64,000 nucleotides of DNA from Centroberyx gerrardi (lineage: Eukaryota; Chordata; Actinopteri; Beryciformes; Berycidae). The notes beneath the pieces are model-generated. The model made no database searches and was not told the DNA's origin. It was given only the letters and a program-made list of their open reading frames with translations. The number at the start of each line of letters is the position of its first letter. Within the stretch, counting starts at the first letter, position 1. The stretch lies in the NCBI RefSeq assembly GCF_048128805.1, contig NC_135997.1, positions 3,824,470-3,888,469 on the forward strand, given 5' to 3'. Shown one piece after another: positions 12,828-23,418 of this stretch. A program made the position numbers and the translations under genes.

Positions 12828-15800
12828 GTGAGTTTACCACTTTCTCTGCACTATTACTCTGTTTCAGACTGAAATCAAAGCAAGCAAAATGCAAATAAAT
12901 ACTATCAACAATTCTTCAATGTTATTCTCAAGTTGTCAGTGAGATATAGAGTTGAGGTGCTACAATTATAAAGGTTTTGGTTGACTCAAAATGTCCTCAT
13001 GGTGCTTACGTAACCATTCAAGAATTTTTGACAAGATAAAAATATTTAAAAAATGCGGCGGCAGACTTCACAGAAAATTAAAAACATCATCTCTACCCCA
13101 TTCCTCCATCTAGCAAGCATCTTGGCTTGTTGTCTCCCAGTTAGTAGATAAGATGAAACTTTAATGATCCCTGTGCAGCTGTTGCAGCAGCAAATATCAC
13201 TGCAGCAGGATACAGCAAAGAAAAACAGAATGTAAATAAGAATATAGCAAAAGAGGGTCATACACATTAAGTCGAAATGCATGAATGAAATTATGACAAG
13301 GTATGGATTACAGCATTACAGCAGTAGTTGTTGAGGGAGGAGAGACTACCTGCCTACCTATCTAACATCTAACTACCTAACTACCTGCCCCCCCTCTCTC
13401 CCAGCTGGGCGGCTCCTTCCTGCTGGGTGTGGGTGTGTGGGTGCTGGTGGACCCGATGGGCTTCAGGGAGATCGTGGCGGCGAACCCCCTGCTGTTCACT
13501 GGGGTCTATGTCATCCTGGCCATGGGAGGCATGCTGTTCCTGCTGGGCTTCCTGGGCTGCTGCGGGGCCATCCGCGAGAACAAGTGCCTGCTGCTCTTTG
13601 TGAGTCTGCTGTGGTCAACGTGGAGTCTGTAAATGTCTTTTGAGGAGCTGGAGATTGTCGTTTGATATTGTATTTATATTGAAGAGAGGGAATTAACTCT
13701 CTGGAAACCTTCTAAGCAGTATAGTGTTAACTCTGAAATCCAGTGCTGATCATCATCAGTCAAACAAACACCAGTGTTAGAAAATTATGTTTTCAGAAAA
13801 GCTTTCATTTATGCTTTCCCCCCTCTAACGCCTAACTCTAGACACTTTTGGACCCTATTTTCCAATTATTTTCCATCATACCAATTGATTCTGACTAAAA
13901 TCAGTTGCTTCACTCTAGAGCTATACTCACATCTTGAGTGCAACTTTCCCAAACAGTCCTATAGGGCCAGTGAATGCTCACAGAGTAAGCACACAAAGTA
14001 AGTCTTTTTCAACATATTGATCGCTCACTCTATAATGAGACATGGGTAAAAAGATGTAAAGGAAAATTATCGAAAGTCAAGCCGGTCACGCACAGTTTTG
14101 ATGCTACCTTGGCCGTCGCTACACATGGCTAAACTGAAAATTAAATATGAAAAAGACATGCTTTGGACGCTTTTGGGTTTTTTTATTTTTTTTATTTTTG
14201 GAGAGTCCATTGGCCTGTTATGACTGTAATGGAAAGCTGCATCCAGGCTAACAAAACGTAATAGCTCTAAAGTGAAGCAATTGACGTGATTTTGGTCTGA
14301 ATCAATTGGTGTAGATGGAAAATGGTTTGAAAACAGGGTCCAGGTCGAAAATGGTCTGAGTTAAAAGACCCTATCCCCATATATCTTACATCAGGTTGAT
14401 ACTACTTCATATAATAAATCATGAATTTGTTTTATAAAGGCTCATATCAGCCTAAAAAGGTGACTAAACTGTATTCCACAAATAAAAAGGTGGGTAAACT
14501 AACTGTAAGGGGTGCAAGACCACAGTAAGACAATCCAAGTGAGCCACCTAGTGGAGCTGAATGTGACTGCAGTTCAAATATATAGAGAATGGTATGGCTG
14601 CATCCTTATTACTACTTAGTACTAGCAGTATAGTATATGTTGTGTAAACTTAATACACCGTCAATGGATTTGTTAGTTGCTGCAGGAGCAAATATTTCAT
14701 TTTCATTATTTTATTTGTTTACAGTGTTGTGAGTGTTTGAAGTTTTTCCACATGTATTTCTTTTGGAAAATATATACAGTCCCTAGTGGTTGTTTCAAGT
14801 ATCTGGAGTCCTAAAAAACTCAACAGTCTATACAGAATATGGCAATGTGTAGACTATAGTAAGACATTCTGACTCTTTCTTTCTTTCTTCTCTGAACTCA
14901 GTTCTTCATGCTCATCCTCTTCATCTTCCTGGCTGAGCTGGCAGCAGCCATCCTGGCTTTCCTCTTCCGGGAGCATGTGAGTAATGTTAATCAGATCAAT
15001 TCACATGATTAGCAGGCAAAACTGGAAGAGCGCAGTAATCATTATACAGTCAAGATTATATATATTGCTGTGTCAATGTATTGCTGTGACCAGGGGCATG
15101 CCACTAGCACACTTATTGGCAATAACCATGCTATGTTGTTGCCTGTGATTGACAGTTTGTCTGTTGTGATGCTGTTTCCCTTCTGACTGTCAAGTTTTAA
15201 CAACAGGCATGATGCAGTGGCTTTTTTTATTCTTTTAATGCTGTTCTTTTGATGGATGATGATGTTCTTAAAGGAATAGTTCACCCCAAAAAGGAAAATT
15301 CAGTCAATATCTACTCACCCCAATGTCAATCAAAACTCTATTGAAGTTAATGGTGTCATCTCTTTACAGCTCCAAAAAAAGTATAAAATGTCCATCAAAC
15401 TTCTCCAAACAGTTCATGCAACATAATCCAAGTGTTTTGTAGCCAAACAAATTGCACTGCAAGTCCAAAAGTCTAATATTTATTTCATTATCTCCTATAT
15501 TTTCCTTAGTCAACAGTCACATGTGCACCCTACAGCGCTCTGATGGAAGTTGGAAAACTGTTATATAGCCAATTGTGTATGTTAGGGGGCGGAGCAAGCT
15601 GTTAGCAAAAATTTGACAGACATTTTAGGCTTTTTTGGAGCGTACAAAGATGGATTATGACTGCATTTTCATTTTGGGGTGAACTATTCCTTTAAGTTAT
15701 GACTCTTGTGGTTTGTGCTATGTTTTATGTACTTTTGTGTATTCATGCTTGTTTTTATGCACCTGGCTACAAGTAGAATTTCCTGAATTGAAGTGAACTG

Positions 15801-18441
15801 AACTGAATTGTGCCTCTGTGCAGCTGACCAGACAGTACTTCACCAGAGAGCTGAAGCGTCACTACCAAGGCCACAACAACACCGACGTCTTCACATCCAC
15901 ATGGAACGCCATCATGACCACGGTGAAGCATTGATTTTCCAATTACTGTGTCTGCTTTTGTTTTTGCTGTCCTCTATCCACATTATAATCAAAACCTTGT
16001 GTCAACATTACAGTGCAGCACTGTCAGAGTGTCTGTGTCTCTGCAGCCTGTTTTAGCAGTGGCACTGCCGTCTCATTTCCTGTCCTTTTCCCGCTCTCAT
16101 GCTCTTTACACAGTTTGATTGCTGCGGCGTTAGCAGCCCCGAGGACTTCGAGGAGAGCCTCTTCAGGCTGCTCAGCCCCAATAAGATGGTCCCTGAGGCC
16201 TGTTGCCAGAGGAACAGTTACCTTGGAGACGTGGACTACATCAGTGTGGAGCAGTGTGTGAGCGGCAGCATGGCCTTCCGACACAACAAGGTCATAAGAG
16301 AAGATGCATTAGTCACACACACACACACACACACACACACATGCACACACACTTTTAAACATGTGAATGCACATGTAGTATGTGTATCAGGAGGTTTGGG
16401 GCAAAGTTGAAAGTTCATGAAACGGCTGTGAAATTAAAAATGAAAGAGCAATAAATGCCCTCAAATATTAGGAGTAGTCTACCCTTTTTGCACTTCACCC
16501 AAGTACATTTTGTTTCATTCAGTTGTCAAATATACCTGAATGCGACTACTGTCCCCCGTGGGCCACCGTAGATGATTTGTCAGAGGCTGTGAAGAAGAAA
16601 ATACCAAGCCAACACAAACCACTGCATCAACCAAATACAAAATGATCAATATGGTAAAAAACTCAACAGTGGAGGGTGGAAGACGGGCCATTTGGGGACA
16701 GAGAGGAGAAAACGGCATCATCCTCTTCTGTAAGGCCTGCCACCAGTTTCCAGCAGTGAGAAAGAAGTTAAAGCAAATCATAGTGGTACAAATTGAGTCT
16801 TTATTTTCCAATATGCAATGCAAATTTATGGTTAAGTTAAATTCACCCCGAAAAGGACCACAATGCCCCTTAAAATCAGATCAAGGGGGCAAAAAGTACC
16901 CCTGAAAAGTACCCCTGAAAAAAAAGGTTAATTTCTTACCCTGATGTGTATGTAACTGCATATGTAGTGTGCAAGTAAATACACAGAAAAAAGCACATTG
17001 TTGTGCAGAAAACCACACATTAAAAACATCACTAAATCTGCCTTCTTCCACCTACGCAATTTAGCTAGGAGTCGCCCAATTCTGTCATTTGGCGGATGCT
17101 GAAACTCTAGTACATGCATTCATAACATCAAGAATAAATTACTGCAATGCACTCTTCTCCGGCCTACCTTCAACTACAACAAAGGGTCTTCAATTAGTCC
17201 AGAATGCAGCAGCTGGAGTCCTAACCAGAGCAAGGAAGTTTGACCATATAACACCAACACTTACATCCCTGCATTGGTTGCCGATACAGGCCAGAGCTGA
17301 TTTTAAGGTGCTCCTCCTGACCTACAAGGCCTTGAATGGATTGGCACCGTCTTACATATCTGACTTGATTAAACCATATATTCCAGGACGGCCTTTACGT
17401 TCTCTAGGTGCTGGTTATCTGACAGTCTCCAGGTTTAACAAAAAAACAGTTGGGAGCATTTGTATTTGTATTTTTGTATTTGTATACTTTATTATCCCCG
17501 TGGGGAAATTTATCCTCTGCATTTGACCCATCCTATACACACACTAGGAGCAGTGGGCAGCCGCAATACAGCGCCTGGGGACCAATTCCAGTTATTTTGC
17601 CAGTGCCTTGGTCAGGGGCACTGACAGGAGTCATTTACACATCGCGCCCCTTCTCTCTGGAATACCCTTCCCATGACTGTAAGAGAAGCGGACTCTGTTG
17701 AAATTTTTAAATCTAGGCTTAAAACCCATCTTTTCTCTCTACACTACGGCTCTCCCTAGTTTCACTGGCTAGATAAACATACTATCACTTAGTAACAACC
17801 TATCAATGTTTTACTATCGTTACTATTATGGTTATTACTACCTCTACTATTTCCCCTCGGTCATCTTCGCCACAAGTATGTACATACATGTGGATTTTAA
17901 TTTTGTATTGAATTTTGTCATGTGTATGTGTATCCATGTTCGGTATAATCCCTGCCTTGTGGGTATGTCTCTATGTGGGCATATCTGTGCAAATGTTTGT
18001 GTGGTTATGCATGTGTGTGTGCATACATTCTCAAATGCTTTTATTTTGTTGTGAAGTGTGCAGAGACCCCTTGGGGTGATGTTACGCTATAAATAAATAA
18101 AAACTGAAACTGAACTGAACTGAACTGAAAAATACACACACCACATGTTTTGCCTGGTTTTCACATCAGGGATATCGGTTCAATGCTTTTTCATAAAGGA
18201 TATATAAGTTATTCAGCATGGGTTCATAACTGTGCTCTCATTTAACTGCAGTTCTCATAGCTGTGTTTTCCATGCAGGGCTGTTACTCAGCGATGGTGGA
18301 CTACTTTGAGACCTACATTTACATGGCAGGAGCTCTGGCCATCGTGGTGCTGACTATTGAAGTACGTTCCCACACATCTTCCTTTGTCTAAATATAATTC
18401 ACTGGTTGTAACCTAACCTACTTGTTGGTCTTCTGCCTTGT

Positions 18442-18507
<66 letters not shown>

Positions 18508-19631
18508 GGGAGGGAGCACTGGGGGTTGTTCAGGACAGTTCAGTGTAGATTTGTATAGACAGAAACAAGTGTGCCAAGACTAATCAGTAATATTATCAAC
18601 AGTGTTGGGGGTGTTACTTTGTAATGAGTTACTTTTTTGTGGTAACTAGTAACTTAATGTGCATGTTTTTCAATTCTTGTTATCTGTTATTAGTTACTTT
18701 TAAAAGTTAGAATGTTGTTACTTTTATTTTTCTTCATATTGTTTCATTTTTGTTGGCACAAAATTTTAAAAAATTGTAGAAAAAAGTGAAAATCGCTTTC
18801 ATGCAGACAACATGCTGCTAATTGAAAAAACACAATCTAAGTATATTTGATCTTTAAAAACAATACTGCAATAGTCTTGCATTGCATTTTGTGTTGCTAC
18901 AGCACGTTTCTGAAGTGGGGAACACAAAAGCACTTTAATAAGTTACTTTTTATAAAGAGTAACTTTGTAAAGTAACCAGTTACTTTTTTAAGTAATGAAG
19001 TAAGGTACTGTAACTAATTACTTTTACTCTCTTGCTCTTAGTATATGTATCGCTATTACTCTCTCCACCTACATATATGACTCATGCAACAAGTTCACGC
19101 CCCTTGTCTGAGGGTGGTCGAAAGGCATTCTGGGAAATGTAGGAAATCACTAACGGAAGTAGAAGTAGACGAGGCAGGTTGAGGGAAAGTGGGTACACAA
19201 AAAAAAAGTAAATTGCGACACTTCGTCAGAAAATAACTCCTGGAATGCGTTGAACATCACAGATCGATGATATCTAACAGTGTAAAAGTATCTGAGTGTG
19301 GATTTTAACTTTAACACCACTGTGTGAGCTGTGGCTGCCAGCTGGTGTGTGTTTTTGTCTCTGGAGAGATTTGACCTCCACCAGAGCCTCCACCTACAGG
19401 CTCTCACCGGCCTGATTAAAATCCTGTCCCTGTACTGCCGCCCTGCATGTCTGCCATCATCCTAACATCCCCAGAGTCTGAATGAAGTGAATCAGTGCAT
19501 GAAGAGGTTGGACCTTCTGCTCCACTTTAAGAAAGGATGCCTGCAACGTCCTCTGATAGCTGTCTGTCTTGTTCTCTCCCCAGCTCTTTGCCATGGTGTT
19601 TGCCATGTGTTTATTCAGAGGCATCCAGTAA
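12765..19631 (+). CDS. tspan18: Tetraspanin-18, complete coding region in seven exons
   Basis: Joined exons 12765-12827, 13405-13599, 14902-14976, 15824-15922, 16114-16290, 18278-18361 and 19584-19631 give 246 aa; human TSPAN18 is about 248 aa. All coding introns are phase 0 with GT-AG ends. The order is: cytoplasmic N-terminus with Cys at 5 and 8 (candidate palmitoylation), TM1 about 9-35, TM2 about 51-75, TM3 about 83-108, large extracellular loop 109-215, TM4 about 216-241 and a short tail ending RGIQ. The loop has the CCG motif (147-149), PEACC (171-175), Cys192 and Cys205, six cysteines for three disulfides, and an NNT glycosylation sequon at Asn129. Tetraspanins organise membrane microdomains; TSPAN18 is reported to promote Orai1 surface expression and store-operated calcium entry in endothelium. 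The residue match to vertebrate TSPAN18 makes the assignment firm. Whether it is the a or b fish duplicate cannot be told. No 5'-UTR exon or promoter was identified. Confidence 0.96.
12828..13404 (+). other. tspan18: tspan18 intron 1
   Basis: It runs from donor gtgagt to acceptor ctcccag. No repeat boundaries or exons are recognised inside. Confidence 0.8.
13405..13599 (+). CDS. tspan18: tspan18 coding exon 2
   Basis: 65 codons (residues 22-86): the rest of TM1, the small extracellular loop with [16 protein letters not shown]2 with LGFLGCCGA, and the cytoplasmic turn IRENK. It is flanked by ag and gtgagt. The codons are GC-rich at third positions compared with the intron sequence around them. 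Confidence 0.97.
13600..14901 (+). other. tspan18: tspan18 intron 2
   Basis: About 1.3 kb of AT-rich intron ending tctgaactcag. No embedded gene or delimited repeat recognised. Confidence 0.75.
14902..14976 (+). CDS. tspan18: tspan18 coding exon 3
   Basis: 25 codons (87-111) encoding TM3, with [17 protein letters not shown], ending REH before gtgagt. Confidence 0.96.
15268..15695. mobile_element. TTAA-type MITE, family B, in tspan18 intron 3
   Basis: It begins TTAAAGGAATAGTTCACCCC and ends GGGGTGAACTATTCCTTTAA, a near-perfect terminal inverted repeat with TTAA at both edges, about 428 bp long. This is the best-preserved copy of the family in the window. Confidence 0.88.
15824..15922 (+). 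CDS. tspan18: tspan18 coding exon 4
   Basis: 33 codons (112-144), the start of the large extracellular loop, with the sequon HNNTD and ending WNAIMTT before gtgaag. Acceptor ctgtgcag. Confidence 0.95.
16114..16290 (+). CDS. tspan18: tspan18 coding exon 5
   Basis: 59 codons (145-203) carrying CCG, PEACC and a fifth loop cysteine. The donor is gtcata, a weak match beyond GT, and a CA repeat begins about 25 bases downstream. Confidence 0.95.
16315..16341 (+). repeat. (CA)n tract downstream of tspan18 exon 5
   Basis: The CA run lies 25 bases past the weak donor of exon 5 and is in the sense orientation of the transcript. Confidence 0.9.
17060..18127 (+). mobile_element. L2-like LINE fragment, 3' end, in tspan18 intron 5
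   Basis: A frame from about 17089 encodes the C-terminal end of a non-LTR reverse transcriptase: [52 protein letters not shown] and [16 protein letters not shown]. These motifs are typical of L2 elements in fish. After an interruption (see nested element) the frame resumes with the leucine- and threonine-rich C-terminus at about 17630-17750. The 3' end is the tandem CTGAA tail at about 18104-18127. It lies in the same orientation as tspan18 and is 5'-truncated and inactive. Confidence 0.85.
17455..17630. mobile_element. Short element nested in the L2 fragment
   Basis: About 175 bp splits the L2 reverse-transcriptase frame. It opens with GTATTTGTA repeats and contains TTATCCCCGTGGGGAAATTT (a short palindrome, CCCCGTGGGG), CTGCATTTGACCCATCC and GGAGCAGTGGGCAGCC. 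This string is familiar from many teleost genomes as a non-autonomous repeat. Similar GCATTT/TCATTT flanks suggest a short target duplication. Confidence 0.7.
18278..18361 (+). CDS. tspan18: tspan18 coding exon 6
   Basis: 28 codons (204-231): the last loop cysteine in [20 protein letters not shown] and most of TM4. Acceptor catgcag, donor gtacgt. Confidence 0.96.
18447..18505. repeat. (TG)n microsatellite in tspan18 intron 6
   Basis: An uninterrupted TG run of about 59 bp. Confidence 0.95.
18601..19035. repeat. Repeat with GTTACTTTTT/AAAGTAAC motifs
   Basis: The stretch opens with GTTGGGGGTGTTACTTTGTAA and closes with AAAGTAACCAGTTACTTTTT, repeatedly alternating TTACTTTTT and AAAGTAAC so that the ends are roughly complementary. 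It looks like a degenerate inverted-repeat element inside tspan18 intron 6; class not assigned. Confidence 0.5.
19040..19314. mobile_element. TTAA-type MITE, family A (3' half)
   Basis: It matches the right half of the family A copy at 742-1254, from the ACAAGTTCACGCC block to GTGTGGATTTTAACTTTAA. The left half is missing. Confidence 0.7.
19584..19631 (+). CDS. tspan18: tspan18 last coding exon
   Basis: 15 codons ([15 protein letters not shown]) and the TAA stop at 19629-19631, after acceptor ctccccag. The C-terminal RGIQ matches the family. Confidence 0.96.
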   Translation, partial: LFAMVFAMCLFRGIQ

Positions 19632-20125
19632 CCTCCAGCAGCACAAGCATCATGAGCCACCAGGAAGGCACAAGCGAAAGAATGCAGAAGAAAAAAAAAA
19701 AACTGTAAAATATGAAATGTATTTGTACAGTGATGGTCTTTTTATGTGTCTCAGTGGATATGTGATATCAGTTTGTACTTCACAGCAGGGTTTTTGAGGT
19801 GCTGCTTCAGGCACAGTAGACACACAGGACCAGGGATAAGCTGTGACCTGGCTGTCATGTCCAAAACAACAGAAGTGGATCATTTGAGGCCCGGTTCTGC
19901 ACTCTGCACTGTTTCCCCAAAAGTAAAGGATTAACATTAGTGCTCAGAAACTCCAAAAGCTAAACACAAAATGGAGCTTAGCGGAGAGAGCCAGCACATT
20001 CATGCAGGGTTCGATGTAAAGTATTATGATAATGAAGTGTTCAGTGATGAAGTATGTCATGGAGCACCTGTAAATTCAATTCATGCATCTTCACTTAAAG
20101 AGATTGTGTGTGTGTGCGTGTATGC

Positions 20126-20159
<34 letters not shown>

Positions 20160-20380
20160 GCGCATGCATGTGTGTATATGTAAATATGCATCAGTAGGAC
20201 TGTGCCAGTGTACAGTATGTGTTTTTCCCTTTGTGCATAGTGTAATGATGTTCATTGCATCGGTGGTTATAAAATGGGACTTTTTAGCTAAAATGAATTC
20301 TTTCTGTACATGTGTTTGAAACCTCCAATTTATTTGTAAATGGCACTGATTGACATTAAAATGATTTCTGTGATGTTAGC
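19632..20380 (+). other. tspan18: tspan18 3'UTR
   Basis: About 750 bp from the stop to just past an ATTAAA signal. It includes a poly(A) run at about 19690 and a TG-rich stretch at 20106-20160. Confidence 0.7.
20355..20360 (+). terminator. tspan18: tspan18 poly(A) signal ATTAAA
   Basis: ATTAAA followed by GTGATGTTAG-type GU-rich sequence, the first good signal after the stop codon. Cleavage would fall at about 20375-20385. Confidence 0.65.
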
Positions 20381-20881
20381 GATGTACCAGTTTATCCTTT
20401 ATGCACAAATACTGCAGGACGATTGCACAAACAGAAAGATTACTTCTGATTTGAAAGGATCAAATTACAGCCTAAACCCTTAGGGGCCTTCCTATGCCTG
20501 GTAACCATAGATTCAGTACACTGTTATGACTCATGTCAAGGCATGTAAGGTGATATTAAAAACAAAAGTGAAGAAGAGGCAGGCGTCATTTCTGAAGTTT
20601 GTTGTGTGCCTCATGCAGGATCTTGATCGTCCAAATAATGTACGTTGTAAATATTTAAACGTTTAGAGTTCATCTATTGCCAAATGTGGAGAACAACATT
20701 TCTGGAACACAGTAGGACGGCTGCACTGTGCTTGGGATTGGTTTTGTCACACTTGGTTGGAGAGGGTAAGTCCAGAAATGCCGATGACTTAATATGGAGA
20801 GAATGACTTTAGTGTTTACTGTGTCCCCTGATGTATTCTTAATATCTAGTCTGGACACATAGATAATAAAGACATTATTTG

Positions 20882-21366
20882 TTAAAGGATAATACCAGCG
20901 TTTTTTCTTTAAGTTTGTGCCAGTGGTCCAGGTTCCTCTCTGTTTCTGCACACAGTCAGCATAGTTGGAGATATCAGACTCATTTCAGAAGAAGCCATTT
21001 GCTGCCATTCATTCTAGTCCAGTATGAAAAACAACTTCCACAGAGCGAGAGAATCCATCACAGTAAAACTAAAGCCAAACTTCTCCATATTTCATTGTGT
21101 TGAGTGTTTTCATCTCAGCGCTGCGTTACGTTCCGCTCTGCCTCCCATCAATCAGCTGACACCCAGGAAATAATCCCCCAGAAACATGTCGCCTCTAAAA
21201 CTTTATCGTCACATCCATGTCTTCTTATTTAGGGGCTTCTTTGTTAGCCGGGACAGAGGTTAATTCAAGCGTGAAGTTTTTATTTTAAAAATGATTGGGG
21301 CAAATGTGACGTAGGCAGAAGTAAAAGGGCTGTAACTCAATTAATGGCACTGGTATTCTCCTTTAA
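20882..21366. mobile_element. TTAA-type MITE, family C
   Basis: It begins TTAAAGGATAATACCAGCG and ends CACTGGTATTCTCCTTTAA, an imperfect terminal inverted repeat bounded by TTAA. Interior blocks (CACACAGTCAGCATAGTTG, AGAAGAAGCCATTTGCTG) are shared with the copies at about 10.3, 43.5 and 44.2 kb. Confidence 0.8.
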
Positions 21367-21436
21367 ATATCCTATAATATTTTGCCACCATGCGTCACAC
21401 ATTCACGGTCTGATCTCCCATCACTTCTGTCTCCAG

Positions 21437-21748
21437 GCAGCGTTGTGAAAGTGCTCTCGCAGCCCGGTCAGCGGGTCACCCTGCCGTGTTCGTACCACTA
21501 TGAGGACCACACACACATCACACAGCTCTCTGTGCAGTGGAGGAGCCCGCGCAACGAGCTGCTGTGCCACTACATCAAACACAAGGCCTTCCAGAACTGC
21601 ACTGTGGGCTACACCATCTCCTACACACCAGGCAGCATCACACTGACTGTCCAAGAGGTCAAAATGGAGGATTTCGGGGCTCATGTTTGTTCCGTGAGCA
21701 AACGCCATGAGTTCACTGACTACAGCATTGAGCTGGCCATGATGACGG
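21437..21748 (+). CDS. Ig V-set exon
   Basis: 104 codons' worth of sequence with phase 1 at both ends, the classic layout of an Ig-domain exon. Acceptor tctccag and donor gtgagt are strong. The exon is clearly GC-richer than its flanks and free of stops in the domain frame. Confidence 0.85.
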
Positions 21749-23157
21749 GTGAGTGTGATACGTGGGGCTGAGATGTTTATGTTCATAATGTACGCATATG
21801 TTACTTATCACAGCCCATGTGTGAGATGTAATATTGTGGGTTGTGGTTGTTTCTTTAGAGCCCGTCACTTCAGCACCAACGAGTGGATGGAGTCAGTCAG
21901 GTATGTTCAGTCTGCGGATTGTAGTTTCCCCTTACACAGCAAATTTCCTAGCGTTAAAGGAATAGTTCACCCCAAAATAACATTTCAGGCAATATCTCCT
22001 CACCCCTATTGATGTTTGTAGCAGCACCAAACACACAGTGAGTTATAGCTCCATCTCAGCTTTCTCCCAAACTATTGAAGTTAACAGGTCATTTCTTTAC
22101 AGATCAAAAAAACAAAACAATAAACAATCAAATGTCCATCAAATTCGTCCAAACAGCTGGTGCAGAATAATCCAAGTGTTTTGCAGCCAAACAAATTGAA
22201 CTGTAAGTCCAATATTTATTTATTTTTATTTTCATTACTGACAATGCTTTGTTCTAAGACTTTCCAACAGTCACTCTATTGTATAAGCAGAGATTTAACT
22301 TTTAGACCCCCAGTGCAATCGTTTGGCTACAAAACACTTGGATTATTCTGCATGAGCTGTTTGGAGAAATTTGATGGACATTTTATTTTTGTTTTATTTT
22401 TTTTTTAGTAGTAAAAAGATGGCCCTGTTAACTTCAATATACTGGGAGAAGGTTGGGATGTCAGTCTTTGATAGCTTTACCAACTTCTATAAAGTTTCCA
22501 CTGACATGGGGGTGAGGGGAGATCATGACTGAAATTTCATTTCATTTTGGAGTGAACTGAATTATTTGTGTTGACTGGAGAGTTGTTTGTCCACTCATAG
22601 AGCTGACATGGCTCTGGGGCGGCTGTTCAAAACTATCAAATGTTAAATTAATTCTGATGCGTGTGAACTTAAACACCGGCATAATCCAGATTTTTACACT
22701 CTCAGTTAAATTAACACTGACAATTTTGCTGTGTATGTTTCTGATTTTAATTTCCCCAAAAAAATATGAATATTATCTATGAATCATTTATGAAAAGTTA
22801 ATAGCAACATTATCTTAATCTATAAGAATGACTCCAATCATTGAATAGTTCATTAACGTCTTCAACTGTCTGTAAAATTATGACACACAGCTCATTTAAA
22901 ATAGCAAGAAATGAATGCAATATTTATGTATATTTTCTAACTTTAGTGTCATATATTATAAATGGTGTTTATCTTGAATTTGGCATTTTTCACCTGGCAT
23001 TTTGCAGCTCATATGGATTAGATGCCTTATATAATAAATGAGCTTTGATGCATATGAATCGAATGTAAGACAGCTAATGATGTGAATCTTTGTCTCCTCA
23101 GGTCACACCAGGAGACTCATCCTTCTTCCTGCTTTGTCATTGTTCATTTGCATGTAG
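21437..23157 (+). CDS. Single Ig V-set domain protein, probably GPI-anchored (5' exon missing)
   Basis: Three exons join in phase 1: 21437-21748, 21859-21900 and 23102-23157. The first encodes one V-set domain with B-strand Cys in RVTLPCSYH, C-strand Trp in SVQW, and the F-strand motif MEDFGAHVCSV. Two extra cysteines (LLCHY, QNCT) may form a second disulfide, and NCT is a sequon. The second is a 14-residue Thr/Ser/Pro-type stalk. The third reads GHTRRLILLPALSLFICM then TAG: small residues, a polar spacer and a 13-residue hydrophobic end, the layout of a GPI-anchor signal. AATAAA follows at 23297. No signal-peptide exon was found between 19.6 and 21.4 kb; part of that gap is a MITE. The joining is inferred from phase and splice sites. 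I cannot name the protein. It could be a pseudogene or lack these downstream exons. Confidence 0.6.
21859..21900 (+). CDS. Candidate stalk exon of the Ig protein
   Basis: 42 bp between acceptor ttctttag and donor gtatgt, phase 1 at both ends, reading EPVTSAPTSGWSQS with the flanking bases. It is so short that it rests on phase agreement alone. Confidence 0.5.
21954..22565. mobile_element. TTAA-type MITE, family B, in intron of the Ig gene
   Basis: It begins TTAAAGGAATAGTTCACCCC and ends near TTTGGAGTGAACTGAATT, with a diverged right end. It is the longest of the three family B copies because of internal insertions. Confidence 0.8.
23102..23157 (+). CDS. Candidate last coding exon of the Ig protein
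   Basis: The exon follows acceptor tctcctcag and reads GHTRRLILLPALSLFICM with a TAG stop at 23155-23157. The hydrophobic end is too short for a normal transmembrane helix plus tail but suits a GPI signal. Confidence 0.5.
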
Positions 23158-23296
23158 GAGATAAACAGCTGAAAGATTGTCTTCACTGTGTGGTGATGCA
23201 GCCACACGCAAACATGCTTGAATTTACTTTTTAAAACTATCTGGAAAATAAACATAAGTCCATGTTATAGCCACTCCCATCCTGTGCACAGTACTG

Positions 23297-23302
23297 AATA
23301 AA
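23297..23302 (+). terminator. Poly(A) signal AATAAA of the Ig gene
   Basis: Canonical AATAAA 140 bp after the TAG, followed by GTGTCGTGTTGTTT-type GU-rich sequence at about 23345. Confidence 0.55.
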
Positions 23303-23373
23303 GTCTGCCTATATATGAGCAAGGAAGTGTTAAGCAATGGCATGGTGTCGTGTTGTTTACATTAGTATGACGC

Positions 23374-23375
<2 letters not shown>

Positions 23376-23414
<39 letters not shown>
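23376..23414. repeat. (GT)n microsatellite
   Basis: GT run just 3' of the Ig gene; a shorter one lies at about 23587-23615. Confidence 0.9.
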
Positions 23415-23418
<4 letters not shown>

